Positions 1 to 6,695 of a stretch of DNA of 12,091 nucleotides are shown piece by piece. Origin of the DNA: an uncultured Christensenellaceae bacterium (GTDB lineage Bacteria > Bacillota > Clostridia > Christensenellales > Pumilibacteraceae); assembly GCA_910587445.1 (NCBI GenBank), contig CAJULE010000038.1, forward strand, positions 1-12,091, read 5' to 3'. The notes beneath the pieces were generated by a model. It searched no databases. It had not been told where the DNA came from and worked only from the letters and a program-made list of their open reading frames with translations. Position numbers and translations under genes: made by a program. How positions within the stretch are numbered: position 1 is the stretch's first letter; every line of letters begins with the position of its first letter.

Positions 1-72
1 GACAGGGAAGGTGTCGCGGCACAAAGCGAAGCGACTGCCGCGACGGATGAGTAGATTTATTTACTCATTCCG
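1..72. repeat. Palindromic interspersed repeat (REP-like), left part cut by window edge
   Basis: Two adjacent hairpins fill the left edge. The first has a perfect 9-bp stem, GTCGCGGCA (13-21) with TGCCGCGAC (36-44), around a 14-base loop. The second has a 7-bp stem, ATGAGTA (47-53) with TACTCAT (62-68), around an AT-rich loop. The framing pattern (GGGAAGGTGTC, stem, GACGGATGAG) resembles, from memory, a short non-coding repeat scattered through many gut Clostridia genomes. No ORF with a ribosome site lies in it. The element probably begins left of the window. It may also act as a weak transcription barrier, but no T-run is present. Confidence 0.55.
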
Positions 73-130
73 CATCGGAAATATCTTTGTAAACACTTGC
101 ATTTTCGTAAAAAAGCGCGAGGGAGGGAAT

Positions 131-852
131 ATGAATATTGCAATCGTAGACGACGAAAACGAGTGCATAGAAGGCCTTAAAAGCCATATAGGGCGCTTTT
201 TCGGCGAGAATCCCCTCGGGGGGGGAATACCGAGACTTCCGTTTGCATTGACGTTTTTCGCGACGGAGACGAGCTCATAAAGGATTATAAGCCAAAGTAC
301 GACATAATATTTATGGACATAGAAATGGAGCGTGTAAACGGCATGAAGGCGGCTCGCGTAATACGTGAGACCGACGAAGTGACGGCGCTCATATTCGTAA
401 CGAGGCTTGCGCGCTACGCCGTCCGAAGTTACGACGTTTGCGCTCTCGATTTCATAGTAAAGCCTATCGATTACTACGGATTTGCTCTAAAGATGAAAAA
501 AGCCGTGCGCTATTGCAACTCGGTTCGCAAAAATCCGATTGTTATAAAGTGCGACGCCGGCATGATTTCGCTTACCGAACGGCAGATCTACTATATCGAG
601 GTGCTCGAGCATAACGTCATATATCATACGGATAAGGGCGATTTTTCCATGTTCGGATCTTTAAAGACCGAAGCGGAACGCCTCGGCTCGGATTTTGTGT
701 TTTGCAATAGGTGTTATATAATCAATCTGCGCCACGTCGAGGCGGTCACCGACAATATCGTGACGATCCACGGAAAAGAGCTCGTGATAAGCCGCTATAA
801 AAAGAAGGATTTTATGGAAGCGCTCGTCGCCTATTGGAGCAAGAGGGGCTGA
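131..852 (+). pseudogene. LytTR-family response regulator, reading frame interrupted
   Basis: This encodes an AgrA/LytR-type cytoplasmic DNA-binding response regulator. The start is the ATG at 131, just after a GGGAGGG ribosome site (121-127). The N-terminal part reads MNIAIVDDE, with the acidic pair of a receiver domain. That frame runs to a stop at 278-280. The rest of the receiver continues in another frame, visible from about 229 and open to the stop at 850-852. It contains the phosphoacceptor Asp in IIFMDIEM, the Thr in FVTR and the Lys in IVKPID. A full LytTR DNA-binding domain follows, with IYYIEVLEH, a GSL motif and CYIINLRHVE. Deleting 17 bases (212-228) restores one frame and gives a 234-residue protein with the acceptor at Asp57, a normal position. 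Adding one G to the G8 run (218-225) also restores frame, with six extra residues. The break may be a true mutation, slippage at the G-run or an assembly error. The sensor kinase gene starts 2 bases after the stop, so the pair is an operon. Confidence 0.85.
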
Positions 853-854
853 CC

Positions 855-2150
855 ATGCAGACGGCGATAAATTTTTATTTTTCGATAAAGCTGTTTCCCA
901 TGCTCATTTTGGGCACGCTCATATTTGCGTTCTATCTTCAGAAGCGGCGTTTTTATTGGTTGCGCGTCGTGGGCGTATTAGTCGTTTGCACGGCGCTTTC
1001 GTATTTAATATGGGATTTCGCGCGTTCGCACGGGAAGTGGATGATCCTTTTGGCGAACATTATATTTTTCGTCGAGCTGTGGGCTATGCTGTTCTTTCTG
1101 TTTCGGTGCACGTTTTTCGAAGCCGTGCTCTACAGTATTTGCGGATGGACGGTGGAACATCTCGCGACCAATATCTCTCAAACCATAGCCGTGATAGCCG
1201 GAATTGACGGAGTGTTTATGCGCGATTACAGCTTGCGTTTTTTCTTTCTCAACGTCTTTATAAACATAGTTTCCTATATTGCCGTGCTTGTGATGTTCCG
1301 ATTTTTCGGCAATCACGGCAAAATTCGGCTCGAAAAGAAAAAGCTGCTCATTCCGTCGGTGACGGCATTTATAATCTACAGTTGCGTCAGCATCTTCGGG
1401 TCATATTACGGAGCTTCGGCAGACCAAATTATCTGCCTGAAGTTTTGCGTCATTGCCTGCTGTATAACGAATTTGAGTCTTTTGTTCGGCATATTCGATT
1501 CGGGAAACTATCTTTACAAGCTCGACGTGTCCGAACAACTGAACGAAAAGCGAAAGGCTCAGTACGAGATTTCCAGGGAAACGATCGAGGTAATAAATAC
1601 AAAGTGCCACGACTTGAGGAAGATGATTTCGTCCACTTTCATGAAAGAGGGCATAAAGGACGGGATAAGCGAGATAACAAAGAAGCTCGACATCTACGAC
1701 AGCATCGTCGAAACGGACAATAAGGCGCTCGATCTCGTGCTTACCGAAAAGAGTCTGTACTGCGAAAACAACGACATAAAGCTTACGGTGATAGCCGACG
1801 GCGCGGAGCTCGACTTTTTGAGCGACATGGACATATATTCGCTGTTCGGAAATATTCTCGACAATGCCGTGGAAGCCGTAATGAAGGTCGAGCCGCAAAA
1901 GCGTCACATCTCTCTTTCCGTCAGGAGCGCCGGTCGGCTTGTCAACATTCATTCCGACAACTACTTCGACTCCGGCGGCAGTATTCGTCTTTCGGACGGC
2001 GTGCCCGTAACGACAAAAGACGACAAGCTGAACCACGGCTACGGCATCTTAAGCATGAAACGCGTTGTCGAGCGCTACGACGGGGTTTTGGAGATTTCCG
2101 CCGACGGCGACGTGTTCAATCTCGACATTGTCATGACAAAACCGTTGTGA
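855..2150 (+). CDS. AgrC-like GHKL sensor histidine kinase
   Basis: This is a 431-residue membrane sensor kinase, presumably the partner of the LytTR regulator immediately upstream. The ATG at 855 is preferred over an in-frame TTG at 834 because GAGGGG (843-848) sits 6 bases before it and the regulator's stop is 2 bases away. About the first 215 residues hold six or seven hydrophobic helices (roughly 10-28, 36-55, 63-84, 130-150, 166-186 and 193-213, with a weaker one near 100-115). A linker then leads to the phosphoacceptor box KCHDLRKMI (His252). The GHKL ATPase follows, with the N-box ILDNAVEAV (Asn337) and a glycine box HGYGILSMKRVVERY. This helix-rich sensor plus KCHDL box is typical of the AgrC/ComD class, which sense peptides. 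No agrB or agrD-like gene lies in the window, so the signal is unknown. Both adjacent ends suggest cotranscription with the regulator and termination at the hairpin just downstream. Confidence 0.9.
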   Translation: MQTAINFYFSIKLFPMLILGTLIFAFYLQKRRFYWLRVVGVLVVCTALSYLIWDFARSHGKWMILLANIIFFVELWAMLFFLFRCTFFEAVLYSICGWTVEHLATNISQTIAVIAGIDGVFMRDYSLRFFFLNVFINIVSYIAVLVMFRFFGNHGKIRLEKKKLLIPSVTAFIIYSCVSIFGSYYGASADQIICLKFCVIACCITNLSLLFGIFDSGNYLYKLDVSEQLNEKRKAQYEISRETIEVINTKCHDLRKMISSTFMKEGIKDGISEITKKLDIYDSIVETDNKALDLVLTEKSLYCENNDIKLTVIADGAELDFLSDMDIYSLFGNILDNAVEAVMKVEPQKRHISLSVRSAGRLVNIHSDNYFDSGGSIRLSDGVPVTTKDDKLNHGYGILSMKRVVERYDGVLEISADGDVFNLDIVMTKPL

Positions 2151-2174
2151 ACCGCACGATATTATTTTAGACGG

Positions 2175-2201
2175 CCCGCTCCGAAAAAGAGCGGGTTTTT
2201 T
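2175..2201 (+). terminator. Intrinsic terminator of the two-component operon
   Basis: A 7-bp GC-rich stem, CCCGCTC (2175-2181) with GAGCGGG (2189-2195), encloses a 7-base loop and is followed directly by six T (2196-2201). It begins 24 bases after the kinase stop codon. Confidence 0.92.
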
Positions 2202-2240
2202 GCTATTCGCGTGAGCTAAGCCGCTATTCGGGAGAAAGTA

Positions 2241-2269
2241 TTGAAATGCCGAAATCCGTTTGCTATAAT
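2241..2269 (+). promoter_or_regulatory. Sigma-A promoter of the lipoprotein gene
   Basis: TTGAAA (2241-2246), a 17-base spacer and TATAAT (2264-2269), with an extended -10 TG at 2261-2262. The predicted transcription start is near 2276. This rules out the in-frame TTG at 2241 as a gene start, because that codon is part of the -35 box. Confidence 0.9.
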
Positions 2270-2321
2270 GCAGTTGCGATTGAAAAGTTGCAAAAAAATA
2301 TATAGTTTAAGGAGTAAGGAA

Positions 2322-3008
2322 ATGAAAACAATCAAGAGACTTGCCAAGATGGCTACGGCGGCGGTTTGCGCCGTGCTCGCTACGGTAATGCTTGCGTCGC
2401 TTGTCGGTTGCGGCGGAGGCTCCGCTGCGCTTACGGGCACGTACGCATCGTCGGCAAACCAATACAATTGGTCGAATATGCAGCCCATGTATAACTTCTA
2501 TACGCTGCAGATCTCGACGGAGAAAATAGAGACGTTCGAGGACGGAACCTATTGCTTCACGCTGTATACAAGCACGACGTCCAATCTCACGGCGGGCGCC
2601 GACGTAAAGGCGCAGAACCCCATGAGCCCCGCGCTCGGCGAAGCGCAGAAGGACTTTAAGGACTTCACGGCAAATCCCCGCGGCTACATACAGTACGAGT
2701 ATTACGGAACTTTCGAAGAGGTTACCGATTCGTTCGGCAAGACGCTCAAACTCGCAAAGCCGACCCGCGTCGTTTACACGATGATAGACGCCGACGGCGA
2801 GTATTTCGTCGATACGGCAAATTGGACGGACGTAATGGGAACCAAGACGGGAACCAAAGCCGAAGGCTCGGAAGAGGTGACTCCCGGTACGGCGGATGAT
2901 TTCCTTACTGCGGCAACGGCAAATTACGGTGCCGGCACGTCGGACATTATCATCACCATGAAAGACGGCACGAACATGGGCACTTTCGAGTTCTTTAAGT
3001 GGAACTGA
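2322..3008 (+). CDS. Secreted lipoprotein of unknown function
   Basis: This is a 228-residue protein. The ATG at 2322 follows AAGGAG (2309-2314) with 7 bases between, downstream of a strong promoter. The N-terminus is a lipoprotein signal peptide: basic residues, a hydrophobic stretch (about 11-27) and the lipobox L-V-G-C with Cys30 as the lipidated residue, followed by GGG. The mature part looks soluble, rich in Thr, Ser, Tyr and Asp, and ends in aromatic and hydrophobic residues (FEFFKWN). Repeated phrases such as GTYASS, DGTYCFTLYT and YEYYGTFEE suggest a beta-rich fold, perhaps a barrel-like or lipocalin-like domain, but I recognise no family. Own promoter and terminator make it monocistronic. 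It lies upstream of a surface GH3 enzyme, but the intervening terminator argues against an operon. Function is not inferred. Confidence 0.88.
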   Translation: MKTIKRLAKMATAAVCAVLATVMLASLVGCGGGSAALTGTYASSANQYNWSNMQPMYNFYTLQISTEKIETFEDGTYCFTLYTSTTSNLTAGADVKAQNPMSPALGEAQKDFKDFTANPRGYIQYEYYGTFEEVTDSFGKTLKLAKPTRVVYTMIDADGEYFVDTANWTDVMGTKTGTKAEGSEEVTPGTADDFLTAATANYGAGTSDIIITMKDGTNMGTFEFFKWN

Positions 3009-3023
3009 TTGTAAAAGGAAACC

Positions 3024-3050
3024 GAAAAAGTCCCGACAAGGGGCTTTTTC
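3024..3050. terminator. Intrinsic terminator after the lipoprotein gene
   Basis: An 11-bp stem, GAAAAAGTCCC (3024-3034) with GGGGCTTTTTC (3040-3050, one G-T pair), encloses the loop GACAA. The A-run on one arm and the T-run on the other mean it could work on both strands. It starts 15 bases after the lipoprotein stop. The next 150 bases up to the GH3 gene contain no promoter I can support. Confidence 0.85.
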
Positions 3051-3201
3051 GATAGAATCCCGAAAGTCTCTTCATCGCGCGATTCGGACGCGTTCGCCGT
3101 CTTTCTTCGGTTACGTGCGCAAAGTGCGCTTCCCGAGACGTGACGCCGAGTGCTCCGAGCCGGCGCGGCTGTGCTTTCGGACAATATAGTCAAGGAGGTC
3201 A

Positions 3202-6200
3202 ATGATCATTATTATGAAAATATTCGAACATAAAAACTTGTGGCGCGGACTTGCCGTCGTGTTCGGACTCTTGCTTGCCGTGTTCATCGTTCTCACGAAT
3301 CTTGCCTATCGCTATGCGGGCTTCGTAAACGATTTCTTCGGCATTGTTCCGCCCACGATAGACGCGGAAGGCGATACGCTTCGCTATGCAAGCAAGTACG
3401 GCGATATGAATGCCGAAAACAACGCAAAACTCATTGCCGACGAAAATGCGTTCAACATCACGGCAATGGAAGAAGGGGCGGTGCTTGTCAGGAACGAGAA
3501 CAACGCTCTTCCGCTTGCCGCAAACGAAAGACGCATAACCATTTTCGGTAATTCGGCGGCGGATCCCGTTTATGCGACGAACGGCGGCGGCGCGGGCTTC
3601 AAGGCTGCGCGCGGCGGATCTTTGAAGGATGCTTTCACGTCCGCGGGTTTTGCGATAAACGAAACTGTGTTTTCCGCTTATCAGAACAGCGGCGTGCGCA
3701 GAAACTCCACGGCGACGCCCGGGCAGTCGAGTATCGGCGAGGTATCTTCGTCGTTCTATACGGACGCTTTGAGGTCCTCGTATGCAAACGACTACAACGA
3801 CGTTGCCGTCGTAATCTTCACCCGCTACGGCGGCGAGGGCGTGGATCTCGAGTATGTTGCGGACAGAGACGGAGTGCCTCTTTTGTCTTTCCATAAGAGC
3901 GAAGAGGACCTCATGAAGATGATAAAGCAATCGGGCAAGTTCAAAAAGACGGTCGTGCTCATAAACAGTCCGTTCGCCATGGATCTCGAGTGGATAGAGG
4001 ATTACGAAACCTACGGCGTGGACGCTTGCCTTACCTTCGGCGCGGCGGGCGACGTCGGGTTTATAGGAATTGCCAATATCCTTACGGGTAAAGCCGATCC
4101 TTCGGGACATCTTACGGACACCTATGCCGCAAACTCGCTGTCCGCGCCCGCAATGAGAAATTTCGGAGATTTCACCTATTCGAATATGACGAAAGCTTAT
4201 TCGACGAAGTACGTCGTCTATGCGGAAAACATCTATGTCGGATATAAATACTACGAAACGAGATATTACGACTGCGTGCTCGGCATAAACAATGCAAACG
4301 GCGCAAGCGGCGTGTACGCTTCAGAAAACAATGCGTGGAACTATGCGGACGAAATGGCTTACACGTTCGGCTACGGGCTTTCTTACGCACGCTTTACCGA
4401 AGAGGTGCAGTCGATCGTCTGGGATAGGGAAGCGCACACCGTTACGGCAAAAGTCAAGGTTACGAACGAAGGCGCTCCGAACGGTTCGAACTATACGGGC
4501 AAATCCAAGCACGCGGTTCAGCTCTATGCTTCCGCACCCTGGAAAGAGGGTCAGGCCGAAAAGTCGGCAATCGAGCTCATCGGCTTTGCAAAGACGGGCT
4601 CTCTTGCCGCGGGAGAGAGCGAGGAAGTGACGGTGACGGCTTCCGACTATCTGTTTGCTGCCTACGACGAGAACGCGACGAACGGCGCAGACGCGTCGAA
4701 AAAGGGCTGCTATGTATTTGACGAGGGCGACTACTTCTACGCGGTGGGCGGCGACGCGCACGACGCTTTGAACAACGTGATTGCGAAAAAACACCCCGAC
4801 GCAAGCGGACTTACCGACGAAAAGGGAAACGCCGTCACGGGCAATGCGGATAAGGCAGTAGGCGTGGTTCTTGCCGAAAAGGACGATAAGACGTACGCGC
4901 GCTCGAGTGCGGAATCCTCCGCCGCAAGCGAAGCGGGGACTTACGCCGTCGTGTCCAATCGCTTCGACGACATCGATTACAACTACTTTAGCGATGGCGT
5001 CGTGACCTATCTTACGCGCGCCGATTGGAATACCTATCCGAAAGCATACGTCGGTCTCGAGGCTACGAGCAGCCTCAAAACGGTGCTCGACAACACGAGT
5101 TATCAAAAGACGCCTTCTACGCCCGATTCCTCGACCGTGAAAATCGAGGCGAACGCAGGGATGGAATTCGTCGAAATGTACGGCGTGGATTACTTCGATT
5201 CGAAGTGGGAGACTTTCTTGGATCAGCTTACGCTCAGCGATCTTGCGACCGTCATGGGCGAGACCATGGGCAATGCGAGAATATCCACGGTGAACAAGCC
5301 CGCAAACGCAAACACCGACGGACCGAAAGGGCTCGGCTCCGTATACAGAAACGGAGACGGAACGGGCATAACTCTCTATGTGGATCAGGTCGTCATGTCC
5401 TCGACGTTCAATCTCGAGCTGCTTAAAAGGCGCGGCGAACTGTTTGCGGAGGACGCGCTCTACGCCGGATATTCGATGATCTTCGGACCGGGCGCCGATT
5501 GGCACAGGTCCGCTTACGGCGGCAGAAATTCCGAGTACTATTCGGAAGATCCCAATATGTCGTACCTTTGCGGAGCGGCACAGGTAAAAGCAATGCAAGA
5601 GGGCGGTCTTATCGCGGCGATAAAACACTTTGTCGGAAACGATCAGGAAACCAACCGTCACGGCGTTTCGACGTTTGCGACGGAACAGGGATTCAGACAG
5701 GGCTCGCTCCGTTGCTTCGAGGGTGCGCTGCGCGACGACGTCGGCGGCGGTCTCGGTACGATGACCTGCTTCAATCGCGTGGGCGCGGTTGCCGGTGCGG
5801 CGAGCGAAGCTGTGCTTACGGGCGTACTGCGCGAGGAATGGGGCTTTAAGGGAGTGAACCTTACCGACTCTTCGAAGGACGCTTCTGATTACGTGCTCAC
5901 GCGCGAATGTACGGTCGCGGGTACGGATATGTTCAACAACGACAGCGGCAGAACGACGGAACTTGCAAACATAATTCGCCGCGACAGAGACGGCACGATA
6001 CTCCTCGCGATGAAGACGGCAAACAAGCATTTCTACTATGCGTATGCGAATTCCAATCTCGTAAACGGACTCGAAAAGGGCGTAGAGGTCGCGAATTTCG
6101 TGCCTTGGTGGCAGCCCGTGCTTACGACTTTAATAGTCGTGTTCGCCGTGCTGATAGTCGCGTCTATCGTGATGTTCGTGCTCGGCACATATGTGTTCGG

Positions 6201-6228
6201 CAAAAAGGAGGCAGGACATGAAGATTAA
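3202..6228 (+). CDS. Membrane-anchored GH3 beta-glucosidase with permuted (C-N) domain order
   Basis: This is a 1008-residue glycoside hydrolase family 3 enzyme, likely acting outside the cell on beta-linked glucosides or related oligosaccharides. Order: transmembrane helix (about 14-34); GH3 C-domain (about 85-390) with the GGEGVD motif, whose Glu212 is the expected acid/base; a fibronectin-III-like domain (about 390-530) after the hallmark YTFGYGLSY; a less conserved linker; then the GH3 TIM-barrel domain (about 665-945). The barrel carries DGPKG (Asp706), the GPGADWHRS and GGRNSEYYSEDP motifs, IKHFVGNDQETNRHG (Lys808, His809) and LTDSS, whose Asp889 is the expected nucleophile. A second membrane helix (about 975-998) and a short KKEAGHED tail end the protein. 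GH3 enzymes normally run N-domain then C-domain. The reversed order is known from some clostridial and rumen beta-glucosidases. The Trp usual after the nucleophile Asp is Ser here. The start is uncertain: AAGGAGG (3192-3198) is only 3 bases from the ATG at 3202 and 15 from the one at 3214. The next gene overlaps the 3' end. Confidence 0.92.
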   Translation: MIIIMKIFEHKNLWRGLAVVFGLLLAVFIVLTNLAYRYAGFVNDFFGIVPPTIDAEGDTLRYASKYGDMNAENNAKLIADENAFNITAMEEGAVLVRNENNALPLAANERRITIFGNSAADPVYATNGGGAGFKAARGGSLKDAFTSAGFAINETVFSAYQNSGVRRNSTATPGQSSIGEVSSSFYTDALRSSYANDYNDVAVVIFTRYGGEGVDLEYVADRDGVPLLSFHKSEEDLMKMIKQSGKFKKTVVLINSPFAMDLEWIEDYETYGVDACLTFGAAGDVGFIGIANILTGKADPSGHLTDTYAANSLSAPAMRNFGDFTYSNMTKAYSTKYVVYAENIYVGYKYYETRYYDCVLGINNANGASGVYASENNAWNYADEMAYTFGYGLSYARFTEEVQSIVWDREAHTVTAKVKVTNEGAPNGSNYTGKSKHAVQLYASAPWKEGQAEKSAIELIGFAKTGSLAAGESEEVTVTASDYLFAAYDENATNGADASKKGCYVFDEGDYFYAVGGDAHDALNNVIAKKHPDASGLTDEKGNAVTGNADKAVGVVLAEKDDKTYARSSAESSAASEAGTYAVVSNRFDDIDYNYFSDGVVTYLTRADWNTYPKAYVGLEATSSLKTVLDNTSYQKTPSTPDSSTVKIEANAGMEFVEMYGVDYFDSKWETFLDQLTLSDLATVMGETMGNARISTVNKPANANTDGPKGLGSVYRNGDGTGITLYVDQVVMSSTFNLELLKRRGELFAEDALYAGYSMIFGPGADWHRSAYGGRNSEYYSEDPNMSYLCGAAQVKAMQEGGLIAAIKHFVGNDQETNRHGVSTFATEQGFRQGSLRCFEGALRDDVGGGLGTMTCFNRVGAVAGAASEAVLTGVLREEWGFKGVNLTDSSKDASDYVLTRECTVAGTDMFNNDSGRTTELANIIRRDRDGTILLAMKTANKHFYYAYANSNLVNGLEKGVEVANFVPWWQPVLTTLIVVFAVLIVASIVMFVLGTYVFGKKEAGHED

Positions 6229-6616
6229 GGATTCATTCAAGGAAAGGGCAACGGGCTTCTGGCTCACTTTCGGAGCGGCTTGCCTGGCTTTCGTGGGCGC
6301 TCTCTTGTACGTCATCGTGGACAGCGCGGACAGAACATTCTCCGTAATAGGTTTCGTATTTATGCTTGCGGGGGCGCTCTCCGTCCTTCTTACGGTATTC
6401 ACCGATTGGAAGTGGACGCCCGCAGTGCCCGCGCTGCTGTACGTAGTCGGCTTCGCATTCACGCTCAACGCCATGCTTCCGTCGCTGTCCGACGTGTGGA
6501 ACGGCGTAAACTTCATAGGCGGCAACGCAATGGCGGGACTTACCTTCTCGATAATATTCTTTGTCGCTTGCATAGCGGCGGCAGTCGGCTGCTTTATGGA
6601 GCAGAGAAAACAATAG
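6218..6616 (+). CDS. Small four-helix integral membrane protein
   Basis: This is a 132-residue hydrophobic protein. The ATG at 6218 lies inside the end of the GH3 gene (11-base overlap) and follows AAGGAGG (6205-6211) with 6 bases between, so the two genes are translationally linked. Four transmembrane helices are evident at roughly 14-34, 42-61, 69-87 and 106-126. The N-terminus is charged (KIKDSFKER) and the C-terminus ends EQRKQ. No catalytic motif is visible and I recognise no family. Tight coupling to a doubly membrane-anchored hydrolase suggests a membrane partner, chaperone or accessory of that enzyme, which is inference only. A bidirectional terminator closes the unit 32 bases after the stop. 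Confidence 0.85.
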   Translation: MKIKDSFKERATGFWLTFGAACLAFVGALLYVIVDSADRTFSVIGFVFMLAGALSVLLTVFTDWKWTPAVPALLYVVGFAFTLNAMLPSLSDVWNGVNFIGGNAMAGLTFSIIFFVACIAAAVGCFMEQRKQ

Positions 6617-6647
6617 TCTGCTTCGCATGAGACCCTGAAATAAAACA

Positions 6648-6682
6648 AAATACCCGTGTTCGGAAAACGGACACGGGTATTT
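6648..6682. terminator. Bidirectional terminator between convergent genes
   Basis: A perfect 12-bp inverted repeat, AAATACCCGTGT (6648-6659) with ACACGGGTATTT (6671-6682), can extend inward by about three pairs around a GAAAA loop. A/T runs on both outer ends allow function on either strand. It serves the small membrane gene on the plus strand and leuS on the minus strand, whose stop is at 6696. Confidence 0.9.
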
Positions 6683-6695
6683 CTTAAGTTCTTTT

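Noticed and set aside
11..130. N-terminal extension of the response regulator back to position 11
   Set aside because: The extension runs through the palindromic repeat, has no homology-like content, and the ATG at 131 has a ribosome site and a canonical receiver start.
2241..2321. Upstream TTG start for the lipoprotein
   Set aside because: The codon overlaps the -35 box, and the ATG at 2322 has a ribosome site and begins a proper lipoprotein signal peptide.
3162..3190. TATAGT at 3185-3190 as the GH3 promoter -10 box
   Set aside because: No -35 match at any sensible spacing, and the transcript would begin inside the ribosome site.
4321..6030. Long open frame (569 codons) on the minus strand inside the GH3 gene
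   Set aside because: Arg/Val/His-rich shadow of the GH3 codon pattern, with no ribosome site, promoter or recognisable domain.
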